Source: Ectobius pallidus (taxonomy: Eukaryota; Arthropoda; Insecta; Blattodea; Ectobiidae). Taken from it: 64,000 bases of DNA. The position numbers were made by a program, and so were the translations under genes. The stretch is from the NCBI GenBank assembly GCA_964059195.1, contig CAXKWD010000005.1:93137882-93201881 (forward strand). The letters run 5' to 3'. Under the pieces are notes generated by a model. It was given only the letters and a program-made list of their open reading frames with translations, made no database searches and was not told the DNA's origin. Positions 1-11,185 of this stretch are shown here, one piece after another. Numbering within the stretch: position 1 is the stretch's first letter; every line of letters starts with the position of its first letter.

Positions 1-479
1 TACGTCACTCATAGCTGTAGGATGTTTATCATAGACCCTAAACTTCTACAAGAAGACAAAATAGGATGGAACATTTTCAGGCCTATGCCCGCAGTATATT
101 ATGCCCCAGGTTTTCGGGGAGGAAAGTATGATTCTTTTTTTAATTTCAGCTCCGAAACGGTTGTATGCTAACATGAGAGTGAGAAATAAAAATTTCCATA
201 AAGACAGTACAATCTTATGTAATCGGAATTTATGTTTCTTCTTATTTCAAGCCCTCCCAGGCATGGTGTGCAGAAGCAACGGAATGCAACATTCGACATC
301 CTCTGTGAGCCATAAAAAGCTATATCTAGAGTTTTCTGAGGGAATAGTTCTTCCTCATTTCAAGTTCTATGTAGGCCTATTATTATACAAGGCCCTAGAG
401 TTTGAAAATCGAAAGTCCTTCATAAGTTAATTTCAATTACAAAATAAACACCCGGGCGACGCCGGGCCTTTTAAGTTAG
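1..479 (+). mobile_element. Helitron 3' part, cut by window start
   Basis: This stretch aligns with the second half of the Helitron at 1,541-2,600; position 1 corresponds to about 2,043 there. It ends with a GC-rich hairpin (451-466, CCCGG/CCGGG arms) followed nine bases later by TTAG at 476-479 and a T. That is the same 3' terminus with CTAG changed to TTAG. The open frame at 101-430 has a counterpart in the other copy but resembles no protein, and Helitron 3' halves are usually non-coding. Confidence 0.8.
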
Positions 480-1540
480 TTTAAAATAAACACAAGCCAT
501 GACACACATTAACAGTTGCACATCAACATTTCAAGGCTTACTGGTAAAACCAAACTAGGACTTGTTTCAGAAGTCCTAGTTTGTCCTAGAAGTCCTAGTT
601 TGGAGCATTTTCATCTTTTATTACAAAATAAAAATAATAAGAAACATGGGAAATTAGTGATTATACTGAAGCAATAGGTATATTTACTTTTATAGTGAAG
701 ATTGCAGTTATTTATGGGATACTATTTGGTCAAATATAGAGGCATTTTCTATATTATGCGGCATATTTGCTTTTAAACCCCCAAGCATGTTAGTTATGCC
801 GTGATATGGTGCCCCAGTGCCGAACTAATGTCAAGCAATTTGCAATTGCTGATTTGGTGTTAGAGCTTTATGTTCCTCATAGTGTTACGCTTTAGAAATT
901 GGTTGAATTTATGTAAGATTAGGCGGAACTTTTCATTACATTCATAAGTTTCTTCCGTCAAACTATGATTCCTCTGGCTGTAAACATTATTGGGTGTTCT
1001 TCATCAATTCAACTTCAATATTATATTTAAATAAATATATACTTTATAGAAACATACACTTAAAGTATGAATTCCCACTAATTTTCTGTCTCTCTAGAGC
1101 AGTCGGCAATGCCTCTAACAGCATCTTGGTCTAATCGATGTTGTTAGGCTTAATCAGACTCATTTTCTAGCACGGACGACATTGCTCTGATTTTTTATCA
1201 AATATTTTCTAATAGTACACACACATCTACGTCAAATATTTGATAATAGTATAAGTTACTCACAAAAACGTCAAATATTGAAATAATACTGCAAAAATAA
1301 ATAAAGTGGTTCAAACTTTGTAAGAACGTCAGGCACACTAAAAAAACACACTACGGTTACTTTCTCTTGACGTTTCTTGGGTAAGGCTAAAAACAGTGCA
1401 AAATACTTTTCTGCCCATATGAAGGAGAGATTCACTATTACGGCAACCTTGGTAAACCTGAAGATCCTAAATACGTGATATGACATCTATGTAGTTAACC
1501 TGTGTGTAAATACGATAAGTAGGCCTACTAATAGTAGTAA
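480..1540. other. Intergenic, no gene seen
   Basis: AT-rich sequence without a supported exon. It holds a direct near-repeat of CCTAGTTTG (around 560-602) and two TCAAATATT stretches near 1,200-1,275. No transposon ends were recognised. Confidence 0.5.
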
Positions 1541-2599
1541 TCTATATTAATAAAAATTAATTTACAAAAGGGTTGTTGCCGCATCACTTGAGAACGGCTC
1601 GAGCGATTTGGGTGAGTCTTTTTTTGTTGTGTTCGTAATTGTCACGGCAAGGTTTGTGTGAAAGAAATTTTCTGAAAATCCACGGGAAAAGTCGGAAATG
1701 TGAAATGCGGCAAAGTTAGAGAGATCTGATGTCAATTGTTTACAAAACGAAAGTATTGTTTACGATGTTTACATAGGGCTTTGGATACTATATTATAATA
1801 CTGGGCTTTAACTAATGCTGATACTATCTAAGTATTTAATACATAATTGTGAAAATAATTCTTGACAAATAAAATCCACGAAAATAAAGCAGCCACATAA
1901 CTTTCTCTACCCTCGACATGGAAAATATCATTTTATCACTTCACATTTTGATGTAGAATAAGCGGTCGTATTGCAGGGACAACTTAAGTGTGTGCCAGTG
2001 AGTATGCCATATCGGAAGTCGGTAACAAATTCTATCCACTGATACGTCACTCATAGCTGTAGACTTTGTATTAGTTGAGAAATAGGCCTAGGGATGTTAA
2101 TCAGAGGCCCTAAGCATCTAAAAGAAGACCAAATGGGATGGAATATTTCCAGTCCTACGCGCGCAGTATATTATGTCCCAGGGTTTAGGGAAGGAAAGTA
2201 TGAAAGTGATATTGAATTTCTTTTTTACTTCAGCCCCGAAACGGTTGTATGGTAATATGAGAGTGAGAAATACAATTTTCTGTCAAGACAATGCAATCTT
2301 ATGTAACCGGAATTTCTTTTTCTTCTTATTTGCACTCCTCCCAGGCATGGTGTGTAGAAGCAATGGAATGCAAAATTCTACATCCTCTATGAGCCATAAA
2401 AAGCTTTATCTAGCGTTTTCTGAGGGAATAGTCTGAGTGCCATATGTCGTTCTTCCTCATTTCGAACTCTACATACATATTATAACATAACTCTACATAC
2501 ATAGTATAAGGACCTAGAGTTTCAACATCGAAAGTCCTCCATAAGTTAATTTCATATTACAAAATACAAAACCCGGGCGACGCCGGGCCATTTAAGCTA

Positions 2600-2600
<1 letters not shown>
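1541..2600 (+). mobile_element. Non-autonomous Helitron, complete ends
   Basis: The element starts with TCTATATTAATAAAAATTAA, the 5' form common to insect Helitrons, and is followed by the typical block around 1,590-1,690 (CTCGAGCGATTTGGGTGAGT, then a T-run). It ends with a hairpin at 2,572-2,587 and CTAG at 2,597-2,600. The flanking bases are A (1540) and T (2601), the expected A|T insertion site with no target duplication. At 1,060 bp without Rep/helicase coding it must be non-autonomous. The 2,173-2,436 frame inside it is not a gene. Confidence 0.85.

Positions 2601-2652
<52 letters not shown>
2601..2652. repeat. (AAT)n microsatellite
   Basis: Uninterrupted TAA/AAT repeat directly after the Helitron 3' end, so the element inserted at the edge of, or into, a trinucleotide repeat. 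Confidence 0.9.
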
Positions 2653-2653
<1 letters not shown>

Positions 2654-4167
2654 TGCCCATCGAAATTATTAAACATAAGTGTAATTTATTTATCATACCA
2701 GAAAGCAGAACTATTTATATTAAATTATGCCCACTTAAAAATAATTATATCCACTTTGTTTAATTAGCATTGTTTGTATGATTTTTCTCGGAAAACGAAA
2801 CAAGTAGTTTGACAAATTATTTACCCAGTTAATAGCCTATGTGTGATGTTGTAAGGAGAATATTATATCGATAATTCGGTAGGATCCCCAAATATAATAA
2901 AGCTAAAGATTGGATAACAATTTGTTAAAGGTACGTATGGGTTTTTCGTTAACTTACGATTTTGATAATATAAATATTAACATGTAGGCCTATATATGCG
3001 AGAGAGTAGTGCAACATGTCTGCATATTTATTTGAGTTGCCGTATTACATATCACAATCGCACTATCTTCGTTGTTTAGTTTTCTAAAAAAAAAAATGTT
3101 GTATTCAACGAATATTCTTAAGATGTATCATTTGATAGACCGAATGTTGGGCAAATTGCCTTTATTTTTTCTTACAGTTATCTTTAAAATAACTTATGCA
3201 AATCATGTGTTATTTAGAATTAGGGTTGTTTATAGCAAATATAATTACCTGTTCGCGTGATTGCTTATTGCCTGATTTTCGAAACTTATTTTGCATTGAG
3301 TAGAATAGCACCTATCACCAATGCAATCGTTGAACCCATAACTCAAAATTTTGCAGACAACAAAACACATGTAATTGTTCGTTGTATTGTATACAATTGA
3401 CTGAGTTGTGTAACATATCCGAAATAGGTTTCAAAAAACCGTAGGTGTTAATGCAATTGAATTTTATTTTGGCAGCAAAATCCAAACCTTTTTCTTAATT
3501 GAAAGTGCATTAAACAATTGTACTGACAGTCAATTCTCCGTTAGTAGATTGAAAATAAGTTCACCGTGACGTGTAAAGAAACGATAATTACCTGCATAAT
3601 GAAAAATAAATATAATCTGTCCATAAATGATTATGACGAACAACATTCTAACATGCGCTTATATATTACACAGTTAAGATATCGTATACATTTTCCCTCT
3701 GTATACGTTCAAAATATTTAAAAAATCACCTTTAAAGTGTTCTTGTAAATTTTTGAAATTATAAAGATAAGACATATCACTTTTAATACATTCCTAGTTC
3801 AGTTCACCTTAACAATTTTGTTATGTAGCGGTTTTAAACTGTCTGTGAATCTCTTTTGAAAAATTAACTGTAGGCCTATATTGTTTTCTTTTTAGTTTTT
3901 GACATCCTCTAGTTGATATTTTGCTAACCCTGAAATAAGAGTATTTGACATATCCTACACAAACTAAATTCTACTGTTGTACATGGACATAAAAGAATTA
4001 ACTTACAAGGTTTGTGTTACTTCAGTTACACGAAGAGCTTGAACATTTAGTGCTTTGAGTATTTTTCTTGCTATTTCGATCACAGTTCCTTAAATTAACT
4101 GAGAAAACTATTATCATTAATTCTATTATCATTAATACTACTATAAAAATATATTTTTTAGACTCAC
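2653..4167. other. Intergenic or intron, no exon recognised
   Basis: AT-rich sequence. If the putative exon at 4,168-4,222 is real, this is its downstream intron on the minus strand and should hold the next exon. I found no convincing minus-strand exon here. Confidence 0.4.
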
Positions 4168-4222
4168 CGTAAGTTAAAATGGCAATGGCAGCTAGTAAAA
4201 ACAGAAATCTTGGAGAAAACAT
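4168..4222 (-). CDS. Putative first exon encoding a signal peptide
   Basis: On the minus strand an ATG at 4,222 opens 18 codons (MFSPRFLFLLAAIAILTY plus one base). They have the layout of a secretory signal: a short basic start with Arg at residue 5, then a hydrophobic core at residues 6-16. The exon stops at a consensus donor, G|GTGAGT, at 4,168/4,167. A TATAAA lies 54 bases upstream of the ATG. What is seen is the signal-like peptide, the donor and the TATA box. That this is the first exon of a small secreted protein is inference. No downstream exon was identified, so the product is unknown. It could also be a chance open frame; reading through the donor gives 66 residues with a second hydrophobic run. 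Confidence 0.4.
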
Positions 4223-4275
4223 GTTCTCTTGATGTTTTTAAACTTGACTATGGTTCTGTGTTTGAAGCTCCGCGG

Positions 4276-4281
4276 TTTATA
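4276..4281 (-). promoter_or_regulatory. Candidate TATA box
   Basis: TATAAA on the minus strand (tttata on plus), 54 bases before the ATG at 4,222. That spacing suits a transcription start near 4,250 and a leader of about 30 nt. Support depends on the exon call. Confidence 0.4.
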
Positions 4282-5987
4282 TTACTGCCATTATCCTTGT
4301 CATTTATAAAGTAACCTCAATTTCGGACGAATTGCACAACTGTGGTACATTTTTTAGAACAGACTGACCCACTTGCAGGGTGGTGATAAAGGTGTTACAA
4401 ATGCAGTGGTGATAAGAATTCAGAGAAACTGTTCCTTACTAAGGTCATGTCGCGGGAGTCCGTTGACCGACAGTCTGTTGTAATATTGATAAGCATAAAA
4501 TACAAGTGAAATAAAATCCTAGTCCTTTGAGCATAATGCAACAATAGCTAAGTAAGGCTTCAAAGAGGTTTTTTGTTTATTATTGTTCTTCCATCTTTGA
4601 TCGGAAAACCCCTTCTTTGCAATATATTGTGTGAGAACTGTTTACGGTTTACTACTGATTGACCGAGCGAAGTGAAATCAAGATGGTGGCCATTTTAATG
4701 TTTCCGTTTTGTGTAATGTTCAGCGTCTTTAAACTATTCTAGCCATTGTTGTCTTCATAGTTAATGACAGCATTGGCTAAACCTCTAATGACTGCGATAA
4801 AAAATAGATCAATTTTTTTGGACGCGAGGTCTACTTTTCACAGAACTAATGGTTAATAAAATAATATAGCACTGAAAACGCATAAATATAATTTATTGAC
4901 CGAGCGATAGGAGAAGCGTTGTTAGGTTTTCTCCCAAATAGGCATGAGTTGAGTTTTCCTTGAAATAATTAAAAACTATGTATGTGTAAGGATTTTTATT
5001 TCTTTATTTCATTTCAAGACAAAGAGCATATCTTGGATTTTTGGGGCATTGGTACAGAGTTCTAGTTCTGTGTCGGTATGCTATATTGCTAGTGTTGCAG
5101 TGTTTTGCTTTCGCTGCATTGGTCAGTCGAGTTTACTGTTATTGTTTAATACCAGTGCCGACATACAAGATCATAGGTTTCATTGCCCCGCGATAAGTGG
5201 TATGTAGATGCCATCTATGTAAAACTTACCATGTATACTGTAAAAGAACAATGCCTCTATCGCATTATGCAAATGACTAGCTCAGTACCATTTTGTACAC
5301 AGTGTGTTTAATAAATCCTTATATAAGTGGTGTGTAAAAGTGTCTGAATTCAAACCCCACGTAGGTCAAATAGCGGATGATAGTCCTGCTAAAAGTTCAA
5401 AATCTTATGGTTGCTAAATGATTAAAATGATAGTGGGAGCTTAGCTTCCTGTCTGTGAACGTTACACTTCAATAAGTTTCAGACAAAACAGATTTGAGAA
5501 AATTAGTGCGAGTTCGAAGGAATAAACACTACGACTTCGTATAAATTTAATGTGCATGAACTGTTTGTTGATGTCCCCACATGCAAACAGCAACACGAAT
5601 TTATAGTTTGATAATAATTGCATCACCACTGCATTGAATGCTTACGATTCTATATTTATTTAACATACCTCCAGCTCGAGCCCTACTGATAGGTCCTTCC
5701 CACATAAATAAGACTACTTCCCATTTTTTTCTGTTGCACAGAAGATATTTTCTTTCATCCTGTTTATAGTAACCTAATCGGTAACTTTAGGCCTATAACT
5801 TGGAGTTACAAACTATGGTTATTCATTTGTATCTCGTTTGAGCAAAAATATTTCTAAATACCACTCACAGATTCATTTTTTCCTCACACCATCTATTGCT
5901 CATTCTCGAAAAGTTGTCTGCATAAAGAAACTCCTTCGTGGTACAACCACAACTCCATGACCCGCGGGGACAACTCCTGAAGAACAT
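4282..5987. other. Intergenic, no gene seen
   Basis: No exon is supported. The phrase TTGACCGAGCGA recurs (about 4,660 and 4,896), which suggests an unrecognised repeat. A minus-strand open frame at 5,865-6,083 has no recognisable domain and runs into the inverted-repeat element that follows. Confidence 0.4.
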
Positions 5988-8493
5988 TAGGGGTGGCGTG
6001 CACCATCCAGGAGTAAATCTTACTAAAGTAGTAAATTTAAGACGGAGACCTGGAGTATACAAGAACCAGTACATCTGTCTCACTCTTAAGTCATACTAAT
6101 GTATGTGCTAGAGTGAGACAGACAAACCGGTTTTTGTTACGTAAGGTTCCCTTCCTAAATTTACTACTTTAGTGCTACTCTTTTAGTAACTTACTCTTTT
6201 AGTTGGTGTTGGAGAGCTCAATTGATAGTTACTTCTTTAGTTGTTACTAAAGTAGTAAGCGATTTTTACTAAAGAAGTAGTCGAATTCTGCGCAGAACAG
6301 AGCAGAAACGTTAGTGCAGCGCAGCAGAACACGTGCATTTCAATTGCCAGTATTATTCAAGTGCCAGATAATGAAAAGGAAAGGTTCGCAGAAACAATGA
6401 ATATGAATTTGGGTTGTTCCAAATATTACTAATGACAATCTTCATGTTTTAAAATAGGTCTAATAGTAATGTTTTATTCATTACTAATTTTAATTCCTTC
6501 AATTGAGTATTTTCAGTTTAGTAGCCTACGTATGGGTACTGTGATTACAATTTTTGTGCAAACTATTTCTGGATTATAATGCAAACAATTGGAATTTCCA
6601 GTTGATTTTCATAATTGATTCACTGTCAATATTATAATTATTTCTCTCATAATAATAATAAAGTTCTAAAATATATTAAAATATTTATACTTCCTAAAGT
6701 TACATATTCTTCCCCAAAAACGATAAATCAATTATTCTATAGTTGTTTATCATAAATCTCACTATAATGAATTATTAATACTTATTGACTGTTTAACAAT
6801 ATTAATAAGAAGTATTACACAAAATCATGAAAAAGGGGGGATAAAAAGGATAACAAAACTAATAAGGGGCATTATGTTTCTGTCCTTTTTCAAATGCACA
6901 GAACATTTACTTAAAAAATATTACCTTATAAAAATAATAATATTACAACTGAGAAATGTAATATTTAAACAAAAAATGGCGGTACAATATTTCGGAAGCT
7001 ATGAACTCCAATAATAATTATGTAGATGGTTGTGTGTTTAAAAATAATTTCAGTGACTACTTCTCTAGATCCTGTGCAGCTTCAACCTCCGGGCCCCTCC
7101 TTAAAATTTTCTTTCGGCACTCATGTTGGCATTTTTTTCTATATAGTTTATAATGCTTCTCACTTTCCTGTCCACAGGGTTAATTAAAATAGTTAGCAGC
7201 ATACTATAGACCTGCAGCATCTGCTATAGTTTATTCCCAAACATGAAAGTCTCGTCTCACTCCTCCATTCGAGACTTGGGGAGTCTTTAAGGAATGGTTT
7301 TACAATGTGTCCCCTTCTCAATGTACGCTAATCCCAGAGTCAGTCAAATTTTCTTCCGATGTGGCCTGTTTGGACATTTTTACACCTGGGTTAGAAAAAA
7401 GGACATATTATTCATTAACACTGCGGGTGCAACTATTGAACTTTTAGCTCTTATTATTATTATAATCTGGCATTCGCAATGTTGTGCTTTAAGTTAAGCT
7501 ATAGAAGTGTAATGTAATAAAATTAATTTACAATAATTACATTAAATCGTTTAACAATGAGAATCACCTATTGTTCAGTAATTCTATGGTTAAGTAGCAG
7601 GGGGAAGTGTTTTCTGGGTAGCTCCAAGAACGGAGGCTTTCATGTATTGGAATGTACTATACCTCGCCGATATCTGTATCCATATGATTAGCTTGAAATA
7701 CATCGTCGTTTTCTGACCCAAAGTTAGGGAGAACTGCAACATCTAAAGGCCGATCCAGCTAGGAAGATATTTAAGAGCACATGAGCTCCTTGTACCGTGC
7801 AATGCAAACGTCCCTTCCACTCACTCTTCCCCTCACCTTTGGTGGACGTCTTCCTAATTGGATCGCTCTCCGCAATGATATTTCCACATTTGACTGGCTG
7901 AAATCACATGGATGTAGTGAGAATCTGACATCGTTTCTTCCAAACGCCAAAATTTCATGTAATGATTTATGAGCTTAATTATTTACGTTATTAAATGCCC
8001 TACTAGGTATGGTTCGCTTAATATTTATTAAATCACCTGCCACAACTCTCATTTTTGGTATACAACCTTCTTCATCTCAATAACTTATCCTCAGTTTGAA
8101 CGATGTAATCCATTTAATGTGATATGTAACTCATAACTCACGCAAATGCCACAGAACACACTTACTCCACAACTTTACTCCACCCCCTGAGTAGGAGTAA
8201 ATATTGGTCTTATTTACTCCACAACTTACTACGTTAGTAACGTACTCCGTGTTGGTGCTCTCCACCACTTGTGGAGTAAGTTCATTTACTCTGGGAGTAA
8301 ATAAAATTTTTACTTCTTTAGTACATTCCTCTATGTTGAAAGCCGCCGAGTTTAGTTTACTCCTGGTTGGTGCACGCCGTCCTTACTAAAAGAGTACGGT
8401 TACTAAAAGAGTAGCTTACTAAAGTAGTTAGAACTAAAGAAGTAAGGCTTACTAAAAGAGTAAATTGCATGAGTTTGGTGCACGCCACCCTAG
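5988..8493. mobile_element. Candidate large inverted-repeat element
   Basis: TAGGG(G)TGGCGTGCACCA at 5,988-6,005 is repeated in inverse complement at 8,476-8,493. Just inside both ends lie clusters of short palindrome-like units of the form ACTAAAGAAGTA / ACTAAAAGAGTA (6,025-6,290 and 8,310-8,470). The flanks AGAACAT and AGAACTT match at 6 of 7 positions, compatible with a decayed target duplication. The 1.9-kb centre is AT-rich with no recognised transposase. Alternative: two separate short MITEs of one family in opposite orientation. Confidence 0.5.
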
Positions 8494-9600
8494 AACTTGC
8501 TTCTTTCTGTAACGCTTAGATTATATAGTTCTGAATGATTATTAAGATACTTTTCCTTTTACCTTTACTACGTACCACTTTAAATAGTTTTTTCTAAAAT
8601 TATTCCAACGACTTATATAAAAATAGGATTTATTACGAGCTAAAGTTTTATTTGAAAATTTGTCGTATAGGCTAAATTCTCTGAAGGGTGGTTTGTTAAC
8701 AGACCCAGTTGTCTTTTAGTCATTTGCGAATTTTTTTTTTTTTTTGCACTAGGATTAGACAACTGAATTTTCTCTCCTGAAATGCTTACATTTATACGGT
8801 TGAAGGGTTCCAGATCATATTTTTTGTCATTGTATTTTCTACGAATCATGGTTTTTATTTTATTCCAGATATTCACTGTAAACTAGATAGGTAAATCGAA
8901 AAATTGTTTAAGATTACTCATGCAACTAGTGTTCATTGTATAAAATCAGTTTCTATATAGAAAGTATAGGCAACGTAGCACCAGCAATATTATAATATTG
9001 GACTAGTTCGAGAAGTGACTTTACAGGTCACTGTAGGCTACTTCTCCATACCAAATAATTCATAACAGAACTCATATTGCTCTATTATCATCATAACCTA
9101 TTAAGATACTGAATACTTATGGTTTTTCAAGTACAGAACAAGAATATTGTAATTTCATTGGTCATGCCACTATAATACTATGCTACCAGATAATAGACGA
9201 CATGACTAGAACAAATTGCAAGGTCTTGTGTATTGTTTTATTTAGGTCTGTAACTTTCACATTTGAAGGATAGGAGTGTAGAAAATGACCTAGTAAAACA
9301 ACTCCCTTTTCAAATTCCGGTTGTTAAAAAAAATGGAAATAGAATGAAGTATTTCACTCATATTAATTTTCAAGGGGACATAGGAAGTTTGAGAAGTAAC
9401 GAATTTATCTCCATTGTCATAACTTAGTCCTTCTTTGTCTTCCACATTGTTGCCCTGAAGGCAGTTTGTTTTAAAAGTGATCAGTAAATGTTCCCTCAAA
9501 ATCCGGATGCTTCAAGTCATCATCAACGGAAGAGAACATTCTCTCCAATGTTGGTATTTCTCGATTGAAATAAAATGAATGCACGCATATGCTATCAGTA
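8494..9600. other. Intergenic, no gene seen
   Basis: AT-rich sequence with a short T-run near 8,730. Open frames here are short and resemble nothing known. Confidence 0.5.
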
Positions 9601-10275
9601 GACTTCGGACTTTTAGGTCGCTAAAAATGCTGTTTTAGGTACCTAAAATAGGCTCTAAAAATTGGAAAATAGGTTCTAAAAATCGTAAAATAGTCTCTTA
9701 TAAAATCGTTAAGTTGCCAGTTTTCTGAAATATCTCAATGTCAATGCAGAATATTATATTTATTGAAGTCACCATTAATCAATAATCATAACAAAACACA
9801 GATATAGGCCTATGGTACACAGAATTATACAGACCTATTACTAGGACCATAACAGGGAAAACCTAATCCCTGCGAGCAGAAGCTACGCACGCTAGCATAT
9901 TCAACCTCTTGCATCCCTCAGTGGTTCAGAGAACTACTCGTACGTTTTTGCTGTTTTTGTTTTGTTTTGTTTTGTTTTGTTTGTTTGTTACTGGATATGG
10001 GAGTCGGGAGAAAAACTCTACATTTTCTTGGAAATTCCAAGGAATTTTTCTACTGAAGACGAATCATTCCTTCCTATTTAACCACGTCACAAATGTGTCA
10101 TGTACTCCACATTCCGAGCTAAAATTTAGTACGAACTGAAAATAAATGCTAGAAATTATAACAAAAAAAAACTTATTTTGAATTTTAGAGGAAAAACAAA
10201 CAAAAAGGCAATATTAGGCTCTAACGTAGAAATAGGCTGTTTTAGGTCCTATAAAAGAATCAACTTTAGGCATAG
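9601..10275. repeat. Dispersed repeat with TAGGTCGCTAAAA / TAGGCTCTAAAA phrases
   Basis: Repeated phrases (TAGGTCGCTAAAA, AATAGGCTCTAAAAA, AAATAGGTTCTAAAAA) at 9,610-9,700 recur inverted in spirit at 10,200-10,260, and a related block lies at 59,560-59,860. A (GTTTT)n stretch sits at about 9,955-9,985. The element class is unknown. Confidence 0.45.
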
Positions 10276-10689
10276 TCACTTATGAAACATGCATATACAA
10301 GTTTTCGTCCATATATCACTGGGTATAACTGTATATTCGTAGTAATTAATTTTCACTTTTCACTTTTCACTGCTCTTTAAATCTTCACAAGAACTTTTTT
10401 CTCACAGTATATAGGTATATAGATGTCGAGATGGACTTTTCGGGTATACTTTCAGTGTTTAACCGAAACGTTAGTTTTAACGAGCAATAAATGAATGTAC
10501 CTTCCATCAAGAAGAACCCTTATTTTGGTTCTACTAATAGTTGTAAAATGTTTAGTCTCAATATTTTCAATCTCTGAAGAATCACTTTTGTAATACCATT
10601 AGCACTTGTAACGTGTTCAGTCTCTAAACCAGCTAAACAGGCAACGTGTGATCAAGATCTTCCAATTAGTTAGTCTAAGATCCATTGAG

Positions 10690-11095
10690 TATATCGAAGT
10701 ACAAACTGAAGGATCTAGCTTAAATAAATGGGAAAGAGAGTGGGAGTTGAGCAAAAATTGTAGTGTCACTTAATTTTTTCCTAGGGTTAAAGACAGAGTC
10801 GGGGAAACGTATAATATTGACTCCCAAGTTAACAATAATAAAATTGTAACTAGACACCGTAAGTTAAGATCATATTACTTTCGTTTTAAAGTTATAGACA
10901 GCCCAGTGTGTCCACGTAATGGAGAAGAACAAACAGTCGACCATCTAGTTTAAAAATGCCAGAAATATAATGAACATCCAAAGACATTAAGTGATAGGAT
11001 AACAAATTAAAGCTGGATTAATATGGCCGATTATGAAACGTGAATTAATGAATTGCTTCACAAAAAAACTTAATTAAATTTGTAAATAGCTTCGA
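10690..11095 (+). pseudogene. LINE C-terminal remnant (I/R1 type)
   Basis: One frame, with stops, reads VTRHRKLRSYYFRFKVID followed by SPVCPRNGEEQTVDHLV, a stop, KCQKYNEHPKTL. This is the pattern found at the C-terminus of I/R1-group LINE ORF2 proteins: a Cys-containing GEEQTVDHL block with conserved H and C. At least four in-frame stops make it dead. It lies just downstream of the 3' tail of the opposite-strand LINE at 11,186. Confidence 0.65.
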
Positions 11096-11185
11096 GTTAC
11101 ATTTTATGTAAATATAATTACGTAAAGTTAATATTGTAAGTTAATTATAATTTATTAGTTAAGTTATGTATTCTAATGAAGCATG

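Noticed and set aside
101..2436. Two similar open frames (101-430 and 2,173-2,436) on the plus strand
   Set aside because: Both lie in homologous parts of two Helitron copies; the similarity reflects the repeat, and no protein family or start context supports coding.
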